Shown here: positions 1-11,495 of the stretch, one piece after another
How the letters are laid out: every line of letters begins with the position of its first letter
Position numbering within the stretch: the first letter of the stretch is position 1
Assembly: GCF_000003815.2 (NCBI RefSeq)
Contig: NC_049984.1
Span: forward strand, 25,741,330-25,805,329
Length of the DNA: 64,000 nucleotides
Reading direction: 5' to 3'
DNA from: Branchiostoma floridae
Taxonomy: Eukaryota > Chordata > Leptocardii > Amphioxiformes > Branchiostomatidae
The notes under the pieces: generated by a model
What the model saw: the letters and a program-made list of their open reading frames with translations, nothing else
Database searches by the model: none
Told to the model about the DNA's origin: nothing
Translations under genes and position numbers: made by a program

Positions 1-1426
1 AATCCTAAGAAACTGCCAGTACGTAGCCACAAACCGTGGAGAACCTTAGAAGCCATATTGAAGTTAACCTTGATCCCATTTTTATCTCCCTCTGATATAT
101 ATATACATATCAAATATGGGTCAATGTCACAACTTAACTTCAATATGGTTTCTTTACAGATGCAGCTGATAAAAGGTGTGTGTGTGTGGGGGGGGGGTTA
201 TTGTATGGTCTTCGTTTCCATGCAGCCGTCTGCTTCTTCTGTAGTTGCTGAATGTTGATGTCAATGGGTTTGAAACAGTCCTCTAATCCAGGCTCTCTGG
301 ATCTGGTTGGCTGTCGGATGGAGGTCTTAAGTTCGGTTCTCACGACAAGTGAATTCGATGTGTTTGATACAGTGACCTCTAATCCAGGCTCTCTGGTGAA
401 GCCTCCGAAAGAATAAGTGACATCTGATTGGCTGCTCTTATCCTGAAGCACTTTAGCTGGCCACCAACCAAAAGCGATTTATTCCTATGGATGTGCAAAA
501 TGCTATGTATGTACTAAATACCAGTGTGAAGACTTTTTGACTTCTTTCCAACAAGAACATAGGCGTGATTTCTTGCCTCTTTTCTCTTGTGGTGCAGTTT
601 TGTTGATTGGTGTCCATTTTTGCTCTAATCAATACTTGTACTTCCTCTGGGGTGGTATCCTAATGATCTAGTGTTCTCCTCCCAACACCCACACACCACA
701 GCAAGAAGACACAACGAGGCGAGAAGGGAGCATCGTCTGGCTGGCTGGCTGCGCAGTGAAGAGACTAGAAAAGAGGATGACCTGACAGCACGGAGGCTGC
801 CGCCTGCCTAGATGGGCATGATCATCCCAGACAGACGCAGTCAACATCCTGTCAACAACCCAAAATCTCATCACTGCAACTAAGCGTTTTTAAAACACAG
901 TTGTCCTGGCATTTTTTGTAATGTGTCCAATTATTTCATCATTTGGTGGGAAACTGGACTTCCGTTTATCTTTTCTTGTTATATTATGTACAATGTATTA
1001 TTCCCTGTCTGATGTGATTTTCCTTTGCTTTTCATTTGTACTTGATTTCTCTTAAAAATGTATGCTTTGTTTTATGTAAGTGGTAGTAAGTCTTGAGTGC
1101 GCTACCACTTTGTCATATAGTGTTATTGTTTAAATAAAAAATGTGAAACTACATAAAAAAACTGCTGCCGCCACTGCCACCCCACTTTTAAATAAGTTAC
1201 CAGCCCTCAAATCTGCAACTCTGGCAGGCAAAGAGGCTTATTTTGAAGTACGTGGAGGACAAGTGTATATAAGTAAGTGTTGGACAAGGTAATGAATCTA
1301 ATCAGAAGGCGGCACATAGATAGATAAGGATGCTATCGCAACTCATCAGAGCCCAGCAGAATTCTTCACAGCCTAGCTAGCAAAACTTAAGCCTAGGACA
1401 GTTAAAAAACATCTTTTATTTTCAAC
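1..1426. other. No recognisable gene; possible 3'UTR-like stretch
   Basis: I see no credible coding exon here. A 21-bp segment (280-300) recurs at 376-396 in similar context, so there is a small local duplication. The AT-rich part at 900-1150 ends in an AATAAA hexamer at 1133-1138 and could be the 3' end of a plus-strand transcript. Homopolymer runs (G at about 189-197) are present. Nothing else can be supported. Confidence 0.4.
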
Positions 1427-1552
1427 ATGGGCTACAAACCTAGCGACTCAGCAGAACCACACAAGGTAAACATCGGCAGTAACACGTGTAACGCTACTGG
1501 AGTCTGTGCCGGCAACCACGACGGATACCCGATGTGTATCTTTGAAACTTAA
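1427..1552 (+). CDS. Possible 41-aa Cys-containing small ORF
   Basis: An ATG in a reasonable context (caacATGG) opens a 41-codon frame ending in TAA at 1550-1552, directly before a consensus-like donor (AAG|GTAAG). The peptide has three Cys residues near its C-terminal half (TCNATGVC...YPMC) and no signal peptide. The stop touching a splice donor is odd; this may be the end of an exon read in the wrong frame. No family is recognised, and chance is a fair alternative. Confidence 0.2.
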   Translation: MGYKPSDSAEPHKVNIGSNTCNATGVCAGNHDGYPMCIFET

Positions 1553-2582
1553 GGTAAGAAAATCAGTCAGTCATTTCCTTTACACTAGACAATAGTAAGA
1601 CCAGGTGAAGACCGATACTAATCATGATGTAGCAAATACAGATTAAGGCCCTTTAAAAGCTATATATACATGTGGCATTTCTTCTTTATACAGTTGAAGA
1701 AACATAAATAGTGGGATTGTGATGTGGCATTGCAGTCATACAACCACATCACAAACAGATACTACTCCACTGGAACATCTTAAAGATTATTCTCAACTTT
1801 CTGCAGGACACTCCAAAGACAGAATGGCAGTTCCATTCATCAGTGGTCAATGAGCGTAGTGAGTATGGCATACTGAACTAAAAAAAAACAAGGGGAATGT
1901 TCTCGCCAGCGTGTACTGGAAGAACAGCGCCAAGAACATACAGCCCCAATGCAGGAGCCCTAATGCAGGCTACAAGAGAGACAATTCCCACCGCATCTCG
2001 TTGAAAGGGAATGGATGACAATTAAGTACACCATAATCGATGGAAAGGCAAATCACTGTTAATAGGTTAGCACCACTCACACCAATGAACCCCTATTTTA
2101 ACAAAGAAATGAAGTGGGTTCTTTAACTGCCTGCCAATCTAGAAACTAATGTATCAGTAGTAATGTATCACTTTTTCCTCGAGCAAGAGGAAAGAAAACG
2201 GAGAATATGTGAAGAATGTCATGATGTTTCCCAATGCTTTGTTGGTAGAACAATGTAGACGTACGAAGATATTAATGTTGAACTTAAAGAATTTTTTTTT
2301 TAAATCTTAAAGTGTAACACTAGAATAGAATAATTGGGTTGTTTTTCTCTTGCTACATGGTTCCACTGTTTTTTTGAGGATATGTGTGAAATGCGTGCTC
2401 CTGTGCTCTCAATGGAAAAAACAACCAACGAAGTCGGTGGTCCCGACGGGGACGGGATATCTGTTGGTAGCAGTACCGAGGGGTACGAAGGGCATATTAA
2501 TGAGGACCGATGCACCCGTCGACCCAGACTTGCTGGCATCATGGAGAGGAAGGTGTACCATTGTAAGAAGTGTAGGGTACAC

Positions 2583-2626
2583 GGCGTAAAAGTGCCACAA
2601 GAAGCGTAAAAGTGCCACAAGAAAAG
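2583..2626 (+). repeat. 20-bp tandem duplication beside the foldback insertion
   Basis: The unit gcgtaaaagtgccacaagaa is present twice in tandem immediately left of the transposon. It puts a TAA stop into the DM-domain frame. It may be a by-product of insertion or repair, or an older slip. Confidence 0.8.
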
Positions 2627-4299
2627 CACCCCCGTTAAACTCCAGCTCCGGCCCGCACGGTCCAGCTCTTGCCCGCACGGTCCAGCTCCGGCTCGCACGT
2701 TCCAGCTCCGGCCCACACGTCCCAGCTCCGGCCCGCACGGTCCAGCTCCGGCCCGCACGGTCCCTTTTTCACTAAAAATTTGGCCAAAAAAGTTTAAAAG
2801 TTGCCCATTTTAAGAACATTTCGGAACGATATGCAAACCTTTTTAGCGCATTCGTTGGCTAACATGTTCGCCCATCCTCTGACCGAATATGACGGCCCAA
2901 GACCCGCTGGTTTTTGAGATTACCTCATACCTCCCGTCGCGATACCATAAGTCAGGCGTAGAACGCCATACTATTAGTCAATGAAGGAACGCACGATCTT
3001 TAATAGATACAGATAACATGGATAACATGACTGTCCTTTTTCACAACTTCAAACGGTGGTCCATGAGCCGGTTCATGTCCACACATACGACTGTGTCTTG
3101 TGGAATGTGGTGTGGGGTGTATACAAGACCAGCACCAGCACCAGTACAGAAGACATTTGAAAACAAGACATTGATCACCTCACTTCCTTTTCAATGCATT
3201 CTGAGTAATATTAGTCACCCTCTTTATTCTGTTAAATTACATGCTGTTTTCCTGTATTTTTTTTCTATTTGAACCATCGCAACACATCATGTTCTGATTC
3301 AAAATGTCCAAACGTTAATGATTTTGTTTACAACTGCAGTAGCAATGTGCACCGAAAATATATGTACATGATTTTGTCCCTGCTAACACTTTCAGTCATT
3401 TTCTGTTATGTTTAGGTTAAGCCGTATATATACATGATAGGCTTGATTATATGACAAACATTCATCTAGCCGCATATCATTTCAGTATGTTTAACAACAA
3501 TCTGTTAAACAGCAATTGGCATAACCAAAACTAAAAATTTTCTGTTACACAACTTTCCTCAGGATACACAAACTTTGGGGCATGACCAATACATCTCATT
3601 TGTTGCTCATGTGCTCACCATAAAAGTACAACAACTGTTTCCATTGTATTCATGTATATCAGACATGTTATAATTAATTTGAAAGCATCTATAGATATGA
3701 GGTGATATGCATCATCTTGATAGTTATTTATTGTTGTTAGCATGGGCATTTTGTTAACCACATACACGCTTTAAGTAAGTAGTCTCTATCATGGGCATTT
3801 TTAGCCATATAGAAGTCAGTCAGTGCCACTCAGGGGCATGATGGGTGTCGCAAGAGGAACCGGGTCATGGACCACCGTTTGAAGTTGTGAAAATGGACAG
3901 TCATGTTATCTATATCTATTAAAGATCGTGCGTTCCTTCAGTGCGTAAAGCGGAAAGTTTCATTGACTAGTAGTATGGCGTTCTACGCCTGACTTTTGGT
4001 ATCGCGACGGGAGGTATGGGGTCTTGGGCCGTCATATTCGGTCAGGGGATGGGCGAACATGTTAGCCAACGAATGCGCTAAAAAGTTTTGCATGTCGTTT
4101 CGACATTTTCTTAAAACGGGCAACTTTTAAACTTTTTTGGCTAATGTTTTAGTGAAAAAGGGACCGTGCGGGTCGGAGCTGGACCGTGCGGGCCGGAGCT
4201 GGAACGTGCGGGCCGGAGCTGGAATCAGTGCGGGCCGGAGCTGGACCGTGTGGGCAAGAGCTGGACCGTGCGGGCCGGAGCTGGAGTTTAACGGGGGTG
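2627..4299. mobile_element. Foldback-type DNA transposon with long terminal inverted repeats (1673 bp)
   Basis: The first roughly 450 bases (from CACCCCCGTTAAACTCC) reappear in reverse complement at the right end (to 4299). The match includes unusual single-copy parts such as the block around 2940-3000 and its partner around 3925-4010. Next to each tip lie six copies of a 20-bp GC-rich unit (ccagctccggcccgcacggt, left 2640-2760; complement 4163-4284), a design known from foldback and some Mutator-like elements. The roughly 750-bp centre (3090-3840) has no transposase ORF, so the element is non-autonomous. No clean target duplication was found; the flanks AAAAG and GAAAG are only weakly alike. 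It interrupts a DM-domain exon. Confidence 0.85.
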
Positions 4300-4884
4300 G
4301 AAAGTGTCCATGGGAGAAGTGCGGATGTGACGGCTGCCTACAAGTTGTGAGCTACCGACGTCAACACGTACACGACGGTCGCGCCATAACAGCCGCGGAG
4401 GTGATTGGCATGGCAAATCTCACCAGAAAAGGAAGGCATGCGACAGAGAGCGCGACAGCCAATACCAGCAGAAGACAGGAGGCGTGGGGTGTCCGAAATA
4501 CGGAGATATATCGCGGTCTCAACAAGAGCATGGAAGAGCTGGAGCACCAATTACAACAGTGCATCATGTGCACCACAATAGGAAGTCCATTCTAGCAATT
4601 TTTATTCGGGCATATGAGCTCCTTTGACTTTGTTGTTGTTTTGTAAAGATGTACATACTGTATTCCCATTTTATTCGTATCAGGTAAGGACCAAGACATG
4701 AACAAGCGTCTCCTAATTGAGTCGGAAGTTCACTACCGATCCGGATTTACCCCTTAGGTGAAGACTCCGAGGAGCATTTTAATAGGAAATTTACTGGTTT
4801 TCTTAGGCCTTGTCATTCAAATGTCACTGGGGTTCCGGACTTTTGAAGTCCACATTTACATGTTTCCCGGGCCAATCAGCCTTG

Positions 4885-5011
4885 TTTGGTCTTAGCCCAA
4901 CCAACAGTTTAGAAGATAAAGAAGGGCCCCACTGTAAAGCAGTGACTTACTTCCACTGAGTTGGGTCACCCTGGCTAAATAAAACAGAATAATAAAAAAA
5001 TAAATAAACAA
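4885..5011 (+). repeat. SINE/LINE-tail-like segment
   Basis: The segment contains gagttgggtcaccctggcta followed by an A-rich irregular tail (aaataaaacagaataat...aaataaataaac). That layout, a GTCACCCTGG box followed by an A-rich tail, resembles 3' ends of animal SINEs. No A/B boxes were identified and no target duplication is evident. Confidence 0.3.
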
Positions 5012-5488
5012 AATGAGACACTCGGAGAGTGCAGTTTTTTGTACCAAAAGGAAGTTATGAAGAAGTCTCCCGACGGCCGAAGTGGACTTTGCAAATTTAG
5101 AAAAGGAGAGGGGAGTGATCAGCACGACCGTCACCGGTGGAGTTAAGAGAGAATATATAAAGACGAGTGAATTTGAACTTTGTCGAATCATTCATCACAG
5201 CAGGGTTCAGGGCGATCCTGACCCTTGCATCACCACAACTTATTAACTTAAGGATTAAGTACAATCAAGCCAAATGTGTTTTTAGAATGCAAAGATTTAA
5301 TCATATCCTAGTATGAGCAGGCCGTACAGTGATCAATATTTTGTACCAGAGACCACACTGCATATCCCTCGAGCAAAAATTGTGAGTATGCTAGTAAAAT
5401 TTGTTGTGTATTTTGATGTTGTTTGCCTCTATATTTCACTTTATTGTTTCAATGAATGAATGAATGACTATTCATGGAATCATTGATG

Positions 5489-5760
5489 TTTCATCTTCCA
5501 CACCACATACCGAACATCATCAGAGTATGGGCCAGTGACAGCATACTGGAAGTTCCCCATCGAAAGGTTTATGCAGTACTTCCTGGGAAAGACCAAGTCG
5601 AAGTAAAGTGGGCCGGGGACTGGCCCAACAGTGTCGTCGACCTCAGGTTTAACCCTGAGTTGGAGAAGCAGCTGGAGGCAAACTGCTGCCACCCGGGAGT
5701 TAAAGGCAATGTCTTTTACTTTGACATTATGTCATTACTCTACTGATGAACTGAGAAAAC
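5489..5760 (+). pseudogene. DUF4218-like transposase-associated fragment
   Basis: Read with one frameshift, this gives HLPHHIPNII followed by EYGPVTAYWKFPIERFMQYF. The pattern H-L-x-H-x-P-x-I-I-x-(Y/F)-G-P...W-x-F-P-x-E-R is typical of DUF4218 in proteins of CACTA-like elements. The two halves are in different frames (break near 5520) and the second frame stops shortly after at GKTKSK. A tandem TGAA microsatellite (5451-5466) precedes it. The short length limits the call. Confidence 0.4.
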
Positions 5761-5956
5761 GTATTACTTGATCTTCTGTAGGTCATTGTAGGTGTTCAAG
5801 GAAGAACAGCTACAGTTTGACAACAATGAGGAGCTGACGCTGCTGAAGCAGTGTATATTTGACAAGTAAACAAGTTGAAATGATACAGAAATGACTCCAC
5901 TTTAGTACTTAACATCACTGTATAAGTAGGGCATTTATGTTAATGCACATGCACAG

Positions 5957-6092
5957 GCTGTTATGTGGGCCATCACTCAGCACAGGACTGAGGAGCTGTT
6001 GAAGACAATGAAGGACATTGGCGTCCTATTCAAGCTGATGAAAACTGGTGATGATAGGAAAGGGTCCATAAAGACATGGTCACAACTAAAAG
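5957..6092 (+). pseudogene. Conserved exon, copy 1 (related to 32369-32505)
   Basis: An AG acceptor at 5955-5956 and a GTGAGG donor after 6092 bound an open exon encoding AVMWAITQHRTEELL... and ending in ..KGSIKTWSQLK. The same pattern (VWAIxQRxTxEL...MKxxGVxFxL...GKGSIKTWxQL) occurs at 32369-32505. The two are therefore copies of one dispersed gene, most likely from a transposable element. The family is not recognised. In the second copy the following exon carries a SAP-like motif. Confidence 0.45.
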
Positions 6093-6669
6093 GTGAGGTG
6101 GATTATTCTGACATGTTTTTCATGGTCTCAAACATTCCAATCAAAATTTCTTGCTAAGGTTATGTAATCTATTAGCAAACAGATACGGAGACATGGCTAA
6201 CGCCAATTTCCTTTGAAGCCAAACAAATGGAGTGGGTGTTGGCGAAGCTTGATGTAAAGCTGTGCTTAGGGACAGGCGGATCCAGAGGGAGAGACCGGTC
6301 ACCAGCCTGTCTGTGACATCGCAAACATGGATTAGAGAAGAGTGACCTCCTCGAAAGCGACAAGATATGTTATATGTATCTTAGGCATTTACTAATGATG
6401 TTCGTCCATATACTAATATAACTATAATATACTTGCCTTCCGTTTGTGCAGGAATCAAGGGAGATTGTCCTTGGTCTAAGGCTAGTATCTCGAAGAAGAA
6501 ACGATCCAGCAAGTAACATGCCAGTATGTACCGATACTCAAAGAGCATACAACAGCTGCTTAATGGTAAAGGCATATACGAAATGGTGTCTAATGAACCA
6601 ATATTGTCACAGGATGGATATTACAGAGATCTTTGCTATCTCTGCACTTTGAATGACTTTGAATGATCA

Positions 6670-6876
6670 TTTGATCAGTTCGTGGCTGGTTCGATGAAGA
6701 TATTCAATAGTGGACGACTGGGTGAAAAAGAGTTGCGAGAACGTATGCGACTGGTTCAGGCGTGCTCTGAATACAACTTACGCTACCGATGGAAAGACGT
6801 GAGAGATTTTCACGGAGAAGTAATGCGCGCAGTAGAGTCAGAAGAGTGCGACAAGGAATATAATGCAGTACTGTAG
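6670..6876 (+). pseudogene. Capsid-like fragment of a retroelement (tentative)
   Basis: An open stretch from FDQFVAGSMKIFNSG to a TAG at 6874-6876 encodes about 68 residues. The pattern of a leading aromatic helix, a basic/acidic helix (ELRERMRLVQACSEYN) and then YRWKDVRDFHGEVMR resembles gag proteins of tyrosine-recombinase (DIRS-like) retroelements. Resemblance is by pattern only. A stop-containing, apparently related coding stretch lies directly upstream (6450-6660). Confidence 0.3.
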
Positions 6877-7178
6877 TATAATATAGTGCAAAACGTGCCA
6901 AGCATCTACTAGAAAATACCGTGAACGAGAGGTAACCTTGAAGCAAATGACACACTGCGAAAAAAGGGTGTTCTAAGTGTCTTAAATCATTTTACGTACC
7001 GACGACGAACTTGACTATTCTGGTTTTCAAACAGATGACTGGAAACCACGTACAAATGAACTGCATTAACATTATGCCAAGGCCAGGAACAGTAAAAAAA
7101 ATCGACTGAAGTCGAACACATCTCTAGTACAGAGTTAGGTGGCATCCACCAAAGATACACCGTCCTCCATGTCTGATT

Positions 7179-7556
7179 ATGGCGGACGAGGTGACCGACG
7201 TGAGCAACTGGGAGCAGTTGGTTCTGCTAGGCCGGTACACAAAGAACCAGAAACCTGTAGAAAGGTTGCTCCTCTTTTCCCAATGTGAGAAGATAACCGG
7301 AAGAGCCCTGTGTGATACCATCGCTGCTGACATCACCAAGGTGAACCTGGACCCAGCTAACTGCAGAGCCCAGTGTTTTGATGGTGCTGGGAATATGGCG
7401 GGAGTACGAAATGGCTGCGCTGCAAATTTCAAGGAGATCGCCACCATAGCACCGTACTTCCACTGTGCAAGTCACGATTTGAACCTGGCCCTTTACAAAG
7501 CCTGCAAGGTACAAGATATCCACTGTATGCTGAAAAGATGCCCCTCGTGTCCATGA
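7179..7556 (+). pseudogene. hAT-superfamily transposase fragment (ZMYM/DUF4371-like)
   Basis: The frame starts MADEVTDVSNWEQL and contains CFDGAGNMAG and HCASHDLNLAL. These are the hallmarks of the RNase H-fold core of hAT transposases of the ZMYM/DUF4371 type: the first catalytic Asp in ADEVTD, the second in FDGAGNM, and the conserved CxxHxLNL. Only about 125 residues remain. The upstream DNA-binding part and the C-terminal dimerisation region with the catalytic Glu are missing, and the frame stops at 7556. It is a relic rather than a working transposase. Confidence 0.75.
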
Positions 7557-7860
7557 TTCTTCGAACTCGGGTAGCGGAAGCCGTTTAATATGTAGAGACC
7601 CAGGACGTTGACGCATTTTCTTTTGCAAAAGGACCCATTAACTGGTGACTCTTTGCAGAAGCAGGATGAGAGCAACGACCCTGACAGCAGAGAGGATGAT
7701 CAGCCCGCTCAGCCACCCGTAGTCGTAAGTCAGCCAAGCCAATTGCAAATGGTGAGCAGCTTGAAAATTCTTCAGGTACGACATCTATGTCATGTAGCCC
7801 CGCAAAATCCGCACCCGCTGCAAAACAAGAAGAAACGGAAGTTTTTGCCTTCCTGGATCT

Positions 7861-8959
7861 CTAGCTAGCTGGGTTTCTGCCTTTAAACCTTCTAGAGGCA
7901 CTTCGTTCCAAAATGACATTTCGACTGACTGGATACATAGTCAAGGCCACTGTAAGGGTCATTAGACGAGCTGAACTGAGTGTAACTGCCGCCATGAAGA
8001 ATGTGTATTTACTTTTTCTCACCCCCATGTCCTTTGTTACAAATTCATTCATATCTTTTTTGTTGCAAAGTATATTTAGGAACAAATAAATCATCGTAAA
8101 TGAGATACACATGGGCATAACATAACGTAACAGAACCAGAAGTTCAGCTGAGCATGTGCTCTCTCACACACACTTTCATACGCAAATTTTCAATTGAAAC
8201 ACAGAAATCGGCACCCAAACAAACAACTCAATAAATCACCAATACTTTTTCACTCTTGTACCTCCATAGCCAACATGTTTTGATATGCCTGAAATGCCCA
8301 AAGCCTTCCAAATGGAGATGAAAATGAAGTCGGAAAATGTCGGGCGGCCATCTTTCTTCTTTAGCTTTGTTTTGCCTGCAAGTAAAAAAGCGCCCCCACG
8401 CTGTTTGTAGTGGAACTGCAGATTTGGCTAGATAGTACCATTTCAGTGCTGATTTCAGTGATTGCATGTAACATTAGGTTTTTCTAAGGAAGTTTAATCA
8501 AACTGCATCTTAATTATTTGTCAACAAATAATTGTACATGTAACAAAAAGAGAGAATAAACCTATGGTTTTATACAACATGTAGTTCAGTACTTTGGCTT
8601 GTTCATGTATTTTGGGGGAGTGGAAGTATTTGTAATTTTGTTTCCAATTTGCACCAGTTGACCATGAAATGTATTTTAGAGCCTTGAATAGACAGATTCT
8701 TATCAACTCAGAGAGCAAATAAGTCTTCCAGCAATGGTATTTTATTTCTAGAGGCACACTTAAATAATGTTTGTTGTTGTCATTGCATCTCTGTAAAAAT
8801 ACTATATTGGTCTATTTGAGAATGTTTTGTGAACATTTCTGTTTACTGTAGCAACTGTACATAATTTAATGTATATTGTACAAATTTATGCCAACATGCA
8901 ATTTTGCATGTAATTTTAATTGATTATTAATAATAACTATTTCTAGCACACGTATACCA
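7861..8959. other. No gene seen
   Basis: AT-rich intergenic or intronic sequence. Short open stretches on both strands have no recognisable motif, splice context or codon regularity. Nothing is supported beyond simple AT-rich DNA. Confidence 0.4.
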
Positions 8960-8999
8960 TGGGTTCAGGTCTGGACTAACCAGCCTGGACCTGAACCCA
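8960..8999. repeat. Perfect 12-bp inverted repeat (hairpin)
   Basis: The arms tgggttcaggtc (8960-8971) and gacctgaaccca (8988-8999) pair perfectly around a 16-base loop. A T(13-14) run follows at about 9008. It sits just upstream of a MULE-like reading frame and could be the edge of a transposon or a small SINE piece. Confidence 0.7.
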
Positions 9000-9074
9000 G
9001 ACTTGTTGCAAGTTTTTTTTTTTTTTCGCCCTGTCGCTTCAATTTTTTTAGGAAAAAATCCGAGAACCAACTAA

Positions 9075-9896
9075 TTAAATTGGTATGGCCTGAACACCCT
9101 TTGTTCATTGGACCGATGTTTCTACATGGAAATAGTGACTTTCTCACATACTCAGCGTTTTTCAGTCATTTAGCCTCACAGTTAGAATTTGCAAAGGCCC
9201 CATGCAGCCCTATAATCGGTTCAGATGACGAAAATGCCATGCGAAAGGCAATAAGAGTTGCATTCCCAAGTGGAAAGAATATTACCTGCTCCCGACATCG
9301 TAATAATGTTAAGGATCGCCTGCAGAACAAAATTGGCCTGGACACACAAGACCGACAGAAAATTGTTAAAGTCATGTTTGGTTCACCCGTTGACAAGGTC
9401 AAGGGTATAGCGAGCGCTACTGACATTGTAGAATTTGAAAGACGAGTACAAGACGCTAGAGCGCTGATTGGCACTAAAGCGGCAAGCTTTAGCGACCACT
9501 TCGAAAACAATATTCTCCCCGTGATGAAGAATAATTTTGAGGTGCAAAATCATCCTACTTTTCCAGTTAGTGAGATCCCATGGACAAATAACTTCGAATC
9601 TATCAACCACCAATTAAAGCTAGCCACCGAATGGAAGCCACGTCCGCTTATCGACATAATGGAGATTCTTTGCAAAAAAGTTCAATTACAATATGAGGAA
9701 GTCAAGCGGGCGTTTGTTGACATCGGAGATTATGAACTGGCACCAGAGTACAAAAAAAAAATTCCGAAAATTATTGGAAGAGTGGGAGGGAATGTCATCC
9801 GAGAGTCGAACCAGACACATGAATGGGTTCCTCAAGGAGGTCAAGCCACGGGACCAACACATTGTGTACTCTACTGACGGCACGGCATGTGCCTAA
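9075..9896 (+). pseudogene. MULE-type transposase fragment with homopolymer frameshift
   Basis: About 225 residues read in one frame, including FLHGNSDFLTYSAFFSHL, then PIIGSDDENAMRKAIRVAFP and CSRHRNNVKDRL. The last part matches the Mutator-like (MULE) DDE core: the D of GSDDE, a FP helix, then C-x-x-H. At an A10 run (9752-9761) the frame shifts. After the run the more plausible continuation is in the next frame (KKKFRKLLEEWEGMSS..., ending ...YSTDGTACA at 9893), while the current frame runs on to a stop near 9877. The N-terminal DNA-binding part is absent. Confidence 0.6.
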
Positions 9897-10157
9897 AAGT
9901 CAACGGCAAGTGGCAAAAAAACTGGACAAATGAAACGAAAACGACAGGCGAAAACTAAAACTCTCCCCCTAAAAAAGAAGAAAAAGTGAGGATAGATACA
10001 CCTGTTCGATTCCTAAGTACTGTGTTGTTTTACAATGACTAAAGGTCATGTCAAATATATCTGATACTTTTTAGAAAATGATCATTGGCTTGACCTCCTT
10101 GAGGAACCTGTTCATGTGTCGGGTTCAACTCTCGGATGACATTCCCTCCCACTCTTC
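9777..10157. repeat. 72-bp inverted repeat including the end of the MULE frame
   Basis: Bases 9777-9848, coding for the end of the MULE fragment, return as reverse complement at 10086-10157 with only a handful of mismatches. About 237 bp separate the arms. A transcript through both arms would fold into a long hairpin. It may be an inverted duplication caused by a rearranged transposon end. Confidence 0.85.
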
Positions 10158-10159
10158 AT

Positions 10160-11107
10160 TTCATACTGGTTTATTTGTTCTGACACACACTTCACGGGAC
10201 ATGTAGCAGGGTCACTATCACAACCCTGAATTGTGCTGCCGTGTTACATCAGTTGTTAAAAACAGGAAACGATTGTTAAAAACTAGTATATGCACAATTA
10301 AGATTTATATATATATTGCTGTGTCTACTTATCGTTAACATCATTTGTAATAAAACTGTTAAAACACTTGTCGAAAAACCAATATTGCACTGGTTTACTT
10401 AAAAGCAATGAACGACAGTAAGTGGCCTTTACAGGTAGCTTCACACTGTGTCATTACGTCAAGAGGGGACATTGTTTTCGTTCAATAGTCTTCCAAATCA
10501 AGATGTCAAGATCTTCAAATAAAGATGTTGAGATCATTGTTGTGTGTTCTAAATGCTGTTTTCGTTTTTTTCTGCATTATCGTGACACTGTTCTAATGTT
10601 TTCTTTGGGGTTGTGTGACCGTTACGTTGCACTTGAAAATATCTTTTTATTATCTAGAAGTTAGCAATGTTGGGTGTAGGGCGTTTTTAAAGACCATTCA
10701 GTTCTAGTTTGATGTAGCCTTTTTTCGGTCACCGACCTCTCCTCGGCTGAATGAAGGATTTTTTAGCAGCTTCCCATCATACGCTGCTTTATGGTGTAGA
10801 GGATCTAGGAAGATTTTTATTTTGATTGTTTAGCGTAATCAAGAATATGTGGCCTCTGTGATAATACTATACGATCCATCTCTAGAGATATCAGAGAGTG
10901 AAGATGAGGAAGGGGACCCGTCTTAGTTCTTGGTGTTACGTATGAAGAACGGAGAGACAGCCCTGCAGTTATAATGGCTGATACAACATACAACCGCACT
11001 CTATTAGAATAGGTGACGTAGGTATTAGATGTAAAATACTACTGCTCATGGAAGGGCTAGAAACACCTTCCTGTAAAGAAACGTATACCCTCTGCTGAAA
11101 GGACAGA
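10160..11107. other. No gene seen
   Basis: AT-rich sequence with scattered TATA stretches (for example 10304-10316). No exon, repeat family or regulatory element could be supported. Confidence 0.4.
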
Positions 11108-11187
11108 CAAACGTTCGAACACTACTGTTCATTCTTGTATATGAATACAAACTTTCGAACACTACTGTTCATTCTTGTATATGAATA
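11108..11187 (+). repeat. 40-bp unit duplicated in tandem
   Basis: The 40-base unit starting caaacgttcgaacactactg is followed directly by a second copy with one or two differences. The young-looking duplication lies in otherwise unremarkable sequence. Confidence 0.9.
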
Positions 11188-11372
11188 CCAGCAGTCTGGA
11201 TATCACAGTCATGACGGCGCGGTTTACTACTATGCCTTCAGTACGGAGGTACATGTATATCGGAAAAGGTATCCAGCCGCGACAAACTACATGTAGTAGT
11301 AGTGTTGTATTTAAAGTCCAATCTAGCAGCTACCATCATCATTTGCTCAAAAGTAGAGCTGCGTTGTTTCAG

Positions 11373-11495
11373 ACAAATCGCCTTGGGATTTATGACGTCT
11401 GCAAAGACCTACAGACTGCGTACGAGCAAGCCACCACGCTGGAGCAAAAGGCGTCCATAAAGAAGGACCAGACCTTACACTGGCAGCCAACAAAT
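11373..11495 (+). CDS. Isolated 41-codon exon of unknown gene
   Basis: A good acceptor (gttgtttcAG) and donor (GTAAGT) bound an exon of exactly 41 codons in an open phase 0/0 frame, starting TNRLGIYDVC and ending TLHWQPTN. The sequence is polar and helical-looking (AYEQATTLEQKASIKK). No family is recognised. Neighbouring exons are not clear, so it may belong to a transposon-derived gene. Confidence 0.35.

Larger units (their letters stand above)
2334..4595 (+). pseudogene. DM-domain (Dmrt-type) exon split by a foldback transposon
   Basis: The left part (about 2334-2609) ends in CKKCRVHG, which fits the first half of a DM zinc-binding domain (C-x2-C-R-x-H-G). The right part (from about 4302) starts with KCPWEKCGCDGC, which fits the second half exactly in spacing (C-x4-C-x-C-x2-C) and is followed by an Arg-rich stretch (YRRQ), as in DM domains. 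Both parts are on the plus strand, separated only by the foldback element at 2627-4299. DM domains are intertwined CCHC/HCCC zinc modules that bind the DNA minor groove in Dmrt sex-determination and neural factors. A 20-bp duplication just before the insertion brings in a stop, so the exon is broken. The full cellular gene is not visible; it could also be a DM domain captured by another element. Confidence 0.6.

Noticed and set aside
2300-2758. Minus-strand 152-codon frame with repeated GAGPCG/ELERA units
   Set aside because: It reads the 20-bp GC-rich array of the foldback element; a period of 20 keeps several frames open on both strands. No protein function follows.
4137-4300. N-terminal half of the plus-strand frame that reaches the DM residues
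   Set aside because: This part is the transposon's terminal inverted repeat, not host coding sequence; only the part after about 4300 is DM-like.
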